This document shows positions 58,503 through 64,000 of a stretch of 64,000 nt of DNA, one piece after another. The position numbers were made by a program, and so were the translations under genes. The stretch lies in NCBI RefSeq assembly GCF_900114565.1, contig NZ_FOTM01000007.1:98059-162058 (forward strand). The letters run 5' to 3'. The notes beneath the pieces are model-generated. The model saw nothing but the letters and a program-made list of their open reading frames with translations, had not been told where the DNA came from and made no database searches. The stretch's first letter is position 1. Every line of letters starts with the position of its first letter. Source of the stretch: Leifsonia sp. CL147. Lineage in GTDB: Bacteria > Actinomycetota > Actinomycetes > Actinomycetales > Microbacteriaceae.

Positions 58503-58799
58503 ATGACAAGCGAGCAACCAGCCAAGGTCGTCCACGCCGCCAAGCAGATCGGCGACGACTTTGCGGGCTGGCGCAAGATCCTCGGCCTCACCACCCAGCA
58601 GGTCGCCGAGCGCGCAGACATCACCCGTGACACCCTGCGCAAGCTCGAGCACGGCGACCCCACCGTCGGTTTCCATGTGGTCCTGAAGGTCGCGCGCTCT
58701 CTCGGCATCCTCGATACTCTCGCCGGCGCTCTCGACCCGCTGAGCACGGACCTCGGGCGCGCCCGCGCGGCGCTCCTCAACCGGGAGCGCGTGCGGTGA
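58503..58799 (+). CDS. hipB: HipB-like antitoxin, XRE-family regulator
   Basis: 98 residues with one helix-turn-helix: WRKILGLTTQQVAERADITRDTLRKLEHGDPTVGFHVVLKVARSLG at about residues 23-69. Probably binds and neutralises the HipA kinase and represses the operon. GGGGCGG precedes the ATG. Its stop overlaps the hipA start as GTGA. Confidence 0.9.
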   Translation: MTSEQPAKVVHAAKQIGDDFAGWRKILGLTTQQVAERADITRDTLRKLEHGDPTVGFHVVLKVARSLGILDTLAGALDPLSTDLGRARAALLNRERVR

Positions 58800-60094
58800 C
58801 CCATTACGACGCACTCGAGGTGCACCTCGAGCTCGGCGGTTCCACGGTATTCGTCGGCCACGCCCAATTCCACCGCGGCCGCGGCGCCCTCACCTCGACG
58901 ACTTTCCAGTACGACCAGAGCTACCTCGCGCACCCGGAGGCCTACGCGATCGATCCGGCGCTGCAACTCGTCACGGGTACTCAGTACGCGCAGGGCCTCC
59001 CCGGGGCCTTCGCCGACTCTGCGCCGGACCGGTGGGGACGCAACCTCATCTCCAAGCGCGAGCGCGCCGTCGCCCGCACGGAGGAACGCCGCCCACAGCA
59101 GCTCGACGACGTCGACTTCCTGACGGGAGTCAGCGACATCACCCGGCAGGGCGCACTCCGATTCCGGCCGAACGACCGATCCCGCTTCGTCGACCCCGGG
59201 CACCACGTCCCGAGACTCGTCCGACTGCCCGAGCTTCTGCGCGCTGCGGATACCGCGGCACGTGACGGCGACGACTTCGAGGCCGTCAAGGCACTCCTGG
59301 ACGCCGGGACCGGCTCCCTCGGAGGCGCCCGCCCGAAAGCGGCTGTACGCGGAGACGACGGCATGCAGCTGATCGCGAAGTTTCCTCACCACGAGGACGC
59401 GTGGGACGTCATGGCCTGGGAGGCCACAGCCCTCGACCTTGCCGCTTTGGCCGGAGTCACAACTCCCCCGCATCGGCTCGTGCGCATTGACGGCCGGCAC
59501 GTTCTTCTGCTCGATCGCTTCGACCGCATAACACGGGCAGACGCTGCCGAGCCCGGCCGCGTCGGATACATCAGCGCGATGACCCTCCTGCAGCACCGTG
59601 ACGGCGAGAGCGCGGACTACCTCGACATCGCCGACCGCCTCCAGGAGGTCAGCGCCAGTCCGAAGGACGACGCCAGGCAGCTGTTCCGCCGTATCGCCGT
59701 CAGCGTCGGCCTGAACAACACCGACGACCACTTGCGCAACCACGGTTTCCTCCGAGGCCGCGCTGGATGGACCCTGTCGCCGGCCTTCGACATCAACTCG
59801 AATCCCGACCCCGACGGCCGGCAGACCACCATCGCCGGTGCTGAGTCGGCCGCCGACGAGGCCGAGGGGCTCCGCGTCGCGGGGCGCGCGTGCCGCCTCA
59901 GTTCCGACGAGGTCGCCGCGGAGCTGAGGCGGACCGCGGAAGTGATCGCTGGATGGCGCGTCGCCGCCACACGTAACGGCGTCAGGAACGCCGAACTCAG
60001 CCGCTTCGAGCAGAGCCTCGACGCCGGAATTCGCACGCTCCTCGACGCGGCGACCGCCCAGCCGACCATCGCCCGATCGACCAGAGCGAAGTAG
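58796..60094 (+). CDS. hipA: HipA-like serine/threonine kinase toxin
   Basis: 432 residues. N-terminal HipA_N-type barrel (VHLELGGSTVFVGHAQF, GLPGAFADSAPDRWGRNLI), Gly-rich loop GTGSLGGARPKAAVRG, HVLLLDRFDR, the catalytic segment VSVGLNNTDDHLRNHGFLRGR with Asp and Asn, and LSPAFDINSNP with the metal-binding Asp. All key kinase motifs look intact. In E. coli HipA phosphorylates glutamyl-tRNA synthetase and causes persistence; the target here is unknown. Confidence 0.92.
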   Translation: MTHYDALEVHLELGGSTVFVGHAQFHRGRGALTSTTFQYDQSYLAHPEAYAIDPALQLVTGTQYAQGLPGAFADSAPDRWGRNLISKRERAVARTEERRPQQLDDVDFLTGVSDITRQGALRFRPNDRSRFVDPGHHVPRLVRLPELLRAADTAARDGDDFEAVKALLDAGTGSLGGARPKAAVRGDDGMQLIAKFPHHEDAWDVMAWEATALDLAALAGVTTPPHRLVRIDGRHVLLLDRFDRITRADAAEPGRVGYISAMTLLQHRDGESADYLDIADRLQEVSASPKDDARQLFRRIAVSVGLNNTDDHLRNHGFLRGRAGWTLSPAFDINSNPDPDGRQTTIAGAESAADEAEGLRVAGRACRLSSDEVAAELRRTAEVIAGWRVAATRNGVRNAELSRFEQSLDAGIRTLLDAATAQPTIARSTRAK

Positions 60095-60133
60095 TCGCCA
60101 CTCACCGGAGGTTAGACCACCGCGGAAACGACG

Positions 60134-60158
60134 AAACCCCCGGTCTCCCCGGGGGTTT
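60134..60158. terminator. Bidirectional terminator between hipA and the tRNA-Val(GAC) gene
   Basis: A perfect 10-bp stem (AAACCCCCGG / CCGGGGGTTT) with a 5-base loop, flanked by A and T runs on both sides, between two convergent genes. Confidence 0.85.
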
Positions 60159-60165
60159 CTCTCTG

Positions 60166-60237
60166 TGGGCGATACTGGGATCGAACCAGTGACCTCTTCC
60201 GTGTCAGGGAAGCGCGCTACCGCTGCGCCAATCGCCC
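60166..60237 (-). tRNA. tRNA-Val (GAC anticodon)
   Basis: 72 nt cloverleaf on the minus strand: acceptor GGGCGAT / ATCGCCC, anticodon stem CTTCC / GGAAG with loop CTGACAC, T-loop GGTTCGATCC. Discriminator A; CCA not encoded. Confidence 0.95.
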
Positions 60238-60263
60238 GAACCTGAGCGCAAAGCCCAGGACCG

Positions 60264-60334
60264 AGGTGGATACGGGATTCGAACCCGTGTATACGGCTTT
60301 GCAGGCCGCTGCCTCGCCTCTCGGCCAATCCACC
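60264..60334 (-). tRNA. tRNA-Cys (GCA anticodon)
   Basis: 71 nt on the minus strand: acceptor GGTGGAT / ATCCACC, anticodon loop CTGCAAA with GCGGC / GCCGT stem, T-arm ACGGGTTCGAATCCCGT. Discriminator U, as in tRNA-Cys; CCA not encoded. Confidence 0.95.
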
Positions 60335-60402
60335 GAACGCCACAACACGGAAAAAACCCGCACCGTACCTGAGAGGCCCGATCCGAGGACCGGGCCGACT
60401 CG

Positions 60403-60475
60403 AGCGGATGACGAGATTCGAACTCGCGACCCTCACCTTGGCAAGGTGATGCGCTACCAACTGCGCTACATCCGC
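60403..60475 (-). tRNA. tRNA-Gly (GCC anticodon)
   Basis: 73 nt on the minus strand: acceptor GCGGATG / CATCCGC, anticodon loop TTGCCAA with TCACC / GGTGA stem, T-arm GCGAGTTCGAATCTCGT. Discriminator U; CCA not encoded. Upstream neighbour of tRNA-Cys in a three-tRNA leftward cluster. Confidence 0.95.
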
Positions 60476-60643
60476 ATTCCATCCCGCAGTTCCCTGCGGC
60501 ACGTGGAAGACTCTATCCGATCCGGCGGGACAAGACAAAACCGGTTACGCCCTCCGGGTGTGTCGCCTGGAGTGCCTGTGCCGATGTGCATCGACGGCCC
60601 GGAGTCGGCTAGTATCGAATCTCGCAGCCGCTCGCGGATGCAC

Positions 60644-60719
60644 GGGCGATTGGCGCAGTTGGTAGCGCGCTTCCTTCACACGGAAGAGGTCATCAGTTCG
60701 AGTCTGGTATCGCCCACCA
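60644..60719 (+). tRNA. tRNA-Val (CAC anticodon) with encoded CCA
   Basis: Acceptor GGGCGAT / ATCGCCC, anticodon loop TTCACAC with CTTCC / GGAAG stem, T-arm ATCAG / CTGGT around TTCGAGT. Discriminator A at 60716 followed by CCA (60717-60719). It is the only gene of the tRNA group on the plus strand and stands at the border of the mosaic right-hand region. TAGTAT at 60610-60615 could be its -10 box. Confidence 0.95.
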
Positions 60720-60723
60720 CAGT

Positions 60724-60749
60724 AAAACCCTCGGTCAGCCGGGGGTTTT
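60724..60749 (+). terminator. Terminator after tRNA-Val (CAC)
   Basis: Stem of 11 bp with one G-T pair (AAAACCCTCGG / CCGGGGGTTTT, loop TCAG), followed by T-rich sequence; a classic intrinsic terminator five bases past the tRNA. Confidence 0.85.
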
Positions 60750-61091
60750 CTTCGTTTCAGGCGGAGCGGATCTCGGCTCAGAACCGAAAAGTCCAACGGA
60801 AAATCCAACACCTTGCCGACAGTTGGGATCGAGGCGGACGTTACCGCCATCCGGATACGGCCCAGAACCCAAAAGATGGGTATCGTCGCTTCTCTTGCCG
60901 GCGGTCAGTTCGCGCAGCGACTGGGTCACGAACCGTGGGACGCACAGGGTCAAGCCAGGTCCTCGATTGGGTGCTCTTAACGGCGTCTGTCGTGTTCTTC
61001 CTCGCAGGGTTGGCAACGATAGTGCTCGCGCTCGTACGTCGTCGATGAGAATGGCGCTGGCATCGTTGTTAGTGCTAGAGGTGGACCGCCG
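60750..61091. other. Gene-poor stretch after the tRNA, with one tiny membrane-protein-like frame
   Basis: No confident gene. A plus-strand frame at 60935-61048 (GTG start, 37 codons) would encode a single hydrophobic helix (VLDWVLLTASVVFFLAGLATI) ending in RRR, but it lacks a clear ribosome-binding site. The GC content is lower than in the core genes. The stretch is probably the left end of an acquired segment. Confidence 0.35.
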
Positions 61092-61721
61092 TCAGCTCCG
61101 GCTTTGTCGAGTGATGCGTTCTATCCACGGATGGTCAGGATGCGCAGCTACGAGCGCACCGGCCAACCAGGCAAGGTTGCTCGCCTCGAGTATCGGAAGG
61201 CAGCGCTCGAAATCGAAGTCATCCTTCGGCCGAAGGTCCTTCGCCTTCAAGAGCAGCTGTATCTCCGGACGGAGGTACGTGAAACCGTGGTGCTCCCAGA
61301 GACAGTCGATAAGCGGCCGGGTAATGCGCGCATCTCGCTTGAATGTCCAGGTACCACCCTCCACGGCCTCAAGCATCACGTCGTACTCCCAGGGATCGGC
61401 CCCGCTCGCCCGCAGCCACAAGTTGCCGACACTTTCGGGCAGTTGCGGCGCGGAGCCGCCGAACAGAGAGGTGAGACTCCCAGCTGCCGCCCAGACGTCT
61501 AGACCGGGAGAGACGAAATCGATGAACCCTTCGAGCGATCCGCGCGGGATTCCGAGGTCGAGATCGCCGTGCTCACGAGACGATCCCACGAACGCGTCGA
61601 TCGCCCAGCCTCCGGCGATCCACCACTGGCCACCATAAACGGCGAGCAGAGCCGCCGCGTCCTGCGGAGTCCGGCTCCGCCAAGGACCGTACAGGCGAAC
61701 AATCTCTTCGTGATCGAGCAC
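61092..61721 (-). CDS. Nucleotidyltransferase-fold protein, aminoglycoside adenylyltransferase-like
   Basis: 209 residues. WWIAGGWAIDAFVGSSREHGDLDLGIPRG is the nucleotidyltransferase signature of the ANT(2'')-like group (GG-W-x-D...R-x-H-x-D-x-D), with the two metal-binding Asp. The remainder (DARITRPLIDCLWEHHGFTYLRPEIQLLLKAKDLRPKDDFDF) has the conserved Lys and D-x-D-F tail of this group. Resistance cannot be claimed from sequence; many relatives have unknown substrates. GTG start. It follows the P-loop gene by 21 bp on the same strand. Confidence 0.75.
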   Translation of the reverse strand: MLDHEEIVRLYGPWRSRTPQDAAALLAVYGGQWWIAGGWAIDAFVGSSREHGDLDLGIPRGSLEGFIDFVSPGLDVWAAAGSLTSLFGGSAPQLPESVGNLWLRASGADPWEYDVMLEAVEGGTWTFKRDARITRPLIDCLWEHHGFTYLRPEIQLLLKAKDLRPKDDFDFERCLPILEASNLAWLAGALVAAHPDHPWIERITRQSRS

Positions 61722-61742
61722 GCTGTCATCGTAGGGCGGAGG

Positions 61743-62252
61743 CTAACTGAGCCAGCCCGTCAGGTTGAGGATCTCGCGGACGGATTCATCGACCCTCGCG
61801 GGATGGGTCGTCACTTGGAAGTGTCGGATCCGTTCGTGATCCGACCGGGCGTGGTAGAGGTCGATCCACGTGCGTGTTCCTGCTGCTACGTCCTCTGTCG
61901 GCTCCCGGTCGGTTACTCGCTTCTTCAGGACGGCGACGGGTGCTGTCGTCTCGACGATGATCAGCCGTGCGCCAGGGAGTGCCGCGCGGACGAGTTCGAC
62001 TTCCTGCTCGTTGTCGAAGACCATCGGGATTATCAGCTTGATGTGGGGAATGGTGGCGACGTAGTTCGGCCAGATCGCCCGGAGGTTGTCTCGTGCGAAT
62101 CCCTTACCGGGATAGGGATGCACGAGACTCAACTCGTCCAGGTCGATGACGCCCCAGGCCACATCGGCGGCGCTAAGCGCTAGAGCCAGGCCCCGGGCGA
62201 GGGTGCTCTTGCCCGAGCCCGGAGAACCGTGCAGCACTAGGACCTCGGCCAA
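61743..62252 (-). CDS. P-loop kinase/ATPase of unknown substrate
   Basis: About 169 residues. Walker A HGSPGSGKSTLARGLALAL at the N-terminus, VIDLDELSLVHPYPG as a possible second Asp motif, and ARLIIVETTAPVAVLKKRVTDRE with lid arginines, an overall small nucleotide-kinase-like fold. Start at TTG 62252, preceded by AGGAG five bases upstream; longer upstream frames lack a site. Probably an operon with the downstream nucleotidyltransferase. No closer assignment possible. Confidence 0.65.
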   Translation of the reverse strand: MAEVLVLHGSPGSGKSTLARGLALALSAADVAWGVIDLDELSLVHPYPGKGFARDNLRAIWPNYVATIPHIKLIIPMVFDNEQEVELVRAALPGARLIIVETTAPVAVLKKRVTDREPTEDVAAGTRTWIDLYHARSDHERIRHFQVTTHPARVDESVREILNLTGWLS

Positions 62253-62334
62253 CGCTTCTCCTAGCCCTACAAGACCGGCTCGATGAGTTCCGGCGTTGTA
62301 CCGGTCCACTCGACGAATTCCATAATCGCCGCAT

Positions 62335-62855
62335 TCACTTCTTCGTGCATCGCGAAACGTACACACATGGCGTAGAGCGTACCCGGCGCATGGGCGTGAA
62401 GTAGGGATCGGTGACAGGTATGGTTTTGCCCGCGAGGGAGAGCGGCTGTTCGGTTAGCTTCGCTTCGAACTCGATTGGCGTCAATCCGCAGAGAGCGTCC
62501 TGGGCTCGCTGCCGGTGATACTTCCTCTCGATCCAGACGACGATCACGAGGCGCAGTTCCTGCCGGGTCGTCCACCGTTGCTGCTTGAGCACGTTCGTTT
62601 GAACGAGGAACCAGAAGCTCTCCACGGCGGCGTTGTCTCCGGCGGCGCCGACTCTGCCCATCGATCCGACCATGTCGTGGCGGCGGAGTTCGCTGGCCGG
62701 GGCGCGGCTTCGAAACTGGCTGCCTCTGTCGGCGTGCAGGATGCACCCGGCGACCTCACGGCGCCGTGTGACGGCGTTAGGGAGCGCGTGGACGCCGAGT
62801 TTCGCGGTCATCCGGTCGCTGATCGAATAGCCCACGATCCGGTCGGAGTGGACGT
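62335..62855 (-). pseudogene. IS3-family transposase OrfB, 5'-truncated
   Basis: The C-terminal part of an IS3-type integrase-core transposase: SDRIVGYSISDRMTAKL, then LHADRGSQFRSR with the second catalytic Asp, DNAAVESFWFLVQTNVL with the Glu, and WIERKYHRQRAQDALCGLTPIEFEAKL. The N-terminal half, including OrfA, the HTH_21 part and the first catalytic Asp, is missing; homology stops near 62855. The copy is therefore inactive. Confidence 0.85.
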
Positions 62856-62860
62856 CGCGG

Positions 62861-62956
62861 CTACGACGACTCGAGATCGGCACCCGCGCCGACCCCGAAC
62901 TCGAACAACACGCCAACCTCATACTCACTCACCTCGAAACCAAACAGGCCACTTGA
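62861..62956 (+). pseudogene. Remnant 3' end of an unidentified gene
   Basis: A plus-strand frame (RRLEIGTRADPELEQHANLI, ending with a TGA at 62954) with codon use typical of a real gene C-terminus but no start. It begins exactly where the IS3 homology ends, so the IS deletion or insertion probably removed the rest. Family not recognised. Confidence 0.3.
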
Positions 62957-63063
62957 CAGCAATAGCAGCATCCACTGCGGGGGACTCAACTGGTCCCCCG
63001 GATCGCTCGTCGCTCACAGCCAAACGCTGACGGTAGCGCCCTACTTGAGCGCCTTTTCCTTTC

Positions 63064-63516
63064 TCACGGCGATTGGCGTTCCCCGTAGGTTGTGTGTTTC
63101 CCATCGCCGCTCTTGAACCAGGCGACGGTGCCCCACCCCGCCAGGTTTCCGGCATAATACGTTCCGGTACAGACGGTTTTGCCGCTCGGATCGGGATCCG
63201 GTTTAGCGTGGCAGACATCGTCAGAGGTCACTGCGCCAGATGGCGGTACAACGAGGGTGTATCCGTCGGGGAAAATCAGCGTTCCGCCAGTGAGATCACA
63301 GGACTGGTGACCTAAGTCTTGTACACGCGTTGCGGGAGGCGGCCTTGTCGGGCAAGGAGGCAGCGTCTCTTTTGGCAAGGTGATGCCGTTGTCAACTTGG
63401 ATGCATGCGGACATGCTCAAGGCCAAAGCCAAAGTAAGCGCCGCGATCGTTGCTTTCCGTGCCGTTGGCACCCCACGGTTTGGTGCACATCGTCGGTCTG
63501 ACTCGGTTTGGCGCAC
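63064..63516 (-). CDS. Hypothetical lipoprotein
   Basis: 150 residues. Basic start, hydrophobic core and lipobox (IAALTLALALSMSAC, Cys about residue 38), then a mature part with several cysteines and a TLIFPDGYTLVVPPSG segment, ending TYYAGNLAGWGTVAWFKSGDGKHT. No family recognised. The start is uncertain, as upstream in-frame codons exist. It lies between two mobile-element remnants, so it may be accessory. Confidence 0.6.
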   Translation of the reverse strand: MRQTESDRRCAPNRGVPTARKATIAALTLALALSMSACIQVDNGITLPKETLPPCPTRPPPATRVQDLGHQSCDLTGGTLIFPDGYTLVVPPSGAVTSDDVCHAKPDPDPSGKTVCTGTYYAGNLAGWGTVAWFKSGDGKHTTYGERQSP

Positions 63517-63674
63517 GGGCCAAGGTTAGAGCTTCCAATCGCAGAATTTGGGCCCAGAACTGAACTATGGCACACCGCCCGCTGAGGGGATGCCTGAGCG
63601 GACGCACTGCAAGCGAATGGCGAAGGCCGGAGTATCACTCGAAATTGAGTCCCGCGGTGCTAAGTGGTCATCGA

Positions 63675-63770
63675 TGTCAACGGCCACCAGAAATTGCCCA
63701 TCGGCGGCCAGCAGAAGTGCCCGCTGGTGGCCAGTGGAAGTGCCCGTTCGCGGCCAGGAGTTCTGCCCAT
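63675..63770 (-). repeat. Terminal repeats of an IS21-type element
   Basis: Four imperfect copies of a 23-bp unit (GGCCAGCAGAAGTGCCCGC type) start at 63682, 63706, 63729 and 63752, next to the istB stop. IS21-family elements carry such multiple terminal repeats, and TGT at 63675 may be the element tip. The rest of the 290-bp gap between the lipoprotein gene (start 63516) and istB shows no gene. Confidence 0.65.
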
Positions 63771-63807
63771 CGGGTTGTGGTGGCCCTGGCCGCGTGAGCG
63801 GTCTCGG

Positions 63808-64000
63808 TTAGGGCATGGGGGTCACCCCCGTGCCGGCGAGGGCTTGGGCGAGGCGGACGGACTCGCCGGTGGTCTGCGTGAGGTGGGCGTGGTGGAGGAG
63901 CCGGTCGACGGTCGCGGTCGCGAGGGTCTTGGGCATGAGCTCGTCGAACCCGGAGGGGTGCAGGTTCGAGCTGATCGCGATCGATCGTTTCTCGTAGGCG
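63808..64000 (-). CDS. istB: IS21-family helper ATPase IstB, C-terminal part, cut by window edge
   Basis: About 64 codons: the frame YEKRSIAISSNLHPSGFDEL, then MPKTLATATVDRLLHHAHLT and GESVRLAQALAGTGVTPMP before a TAA. This matches the C-terminus of IstB, the AAA+ transposition helper. The rest of the element lies beyond the right edge. Confidence 0.85.
   Translation of the reverse strand, partial: AYEKRSIAISSNLHPSGFDELMPKTLATATVDRLLHHAHLTQTTGESVRLAQALAGTGVTPMP

Noticed and set aside
60266..61048. 260-codon plus-strand frame through the tRNA genes
   Set aside because: It runs over tRNA-Cys, tRNA-Gly and tRNA-Val sequences; only its last 37 codons are considered as a possible tiny gene.

Overview
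This is a GC-rich chromosomal segment from an actinobacterium, most likely a member of the Microbacteriaceae (Leifsonia-like). The signs are the high GC content, frequent GTG/TTG starts, tightly overlapping genes (ATGA, GTGA and TGATG junctions), a guanylate kinase fused to an mIHF-like domain, a pyrimidine operon carrying a membrane PH-like protein between pyrC and carA, and an Ap4A-phosphorylase-type HIT gene next to thrS. The genus is an inference; no 16S gene is present.

Positions 1-50270 are mainly housekeeping genes read from the minus strand. In transcription order the first run is alaS - ruvX - mltG - aroE - [insert] - aroC - aroK - aroB - small DUF3052-like gene - aroQ - efp - nusB - thioredoxin-like lipoprotein - palindrome array - pyrR - pyrB - pyrC - PH-like - carA - carB - pyrF - gmk - rpoZ - coaBC - metK - priA (truncated by the window edge). 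The pyr block makes UMP from glutamine, bicarbonate and aspartate. The aro block supplies shikimate-pathway steps 2 to 7 except EPSP synthase. Further right come rpsD, rarA, a cyclophilin, a DUF349 protein, rel, a rhodanese, secF/secD/yajC, ruvB/A/C, yebC, pdxT/pdxS with a divergent MocR-type regulator, a HIT protein and thrS.

Three parts look accessory. (1) At 20269-23448, on the opposite strand and inside the aro run, lies an LXG-like/DUF1023 alpha/beta-hydrolase gene. It is translationally coupled to two tandem, diverged copies of a lipoprotein. This reads like a type VII-secreted polymorphic toxin with candidate immunity lipoproteins, and it is the best candidate here for an undescribed system. 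(2) Two arrays of a 40-bp unit carrying a 17-bp near-perfect palindrome (16 copies upstream of pyrR, 7 copies between convergent genes at 47417-47673) are unexplained. (3) From about 60644 to the right edge, after a tRNA-Val gene, there is a mosaic of a nucleotidyltransferase, a P-loop protein, a broken IS3 transposase, a lipoprotein and the end of an IS21-type element.

Between these lie a GH25 lysozyme with cell-wall-binding repeats, a molybdenum enzyme cluster (YdeP-type oxidoreductase, fdhD, moeA, mobA), a hipBA toxin-antitoxin pair and four tRNA genes (Val-GAC, Cys, Gly, Val-CAC). Likely RNA control elements are a PyrR-binding hairpin over the pyrR ribosome-binding site, a nested stem-loop just before the rpsD ribosome-binding site, and a hairpin in the thrS leader.
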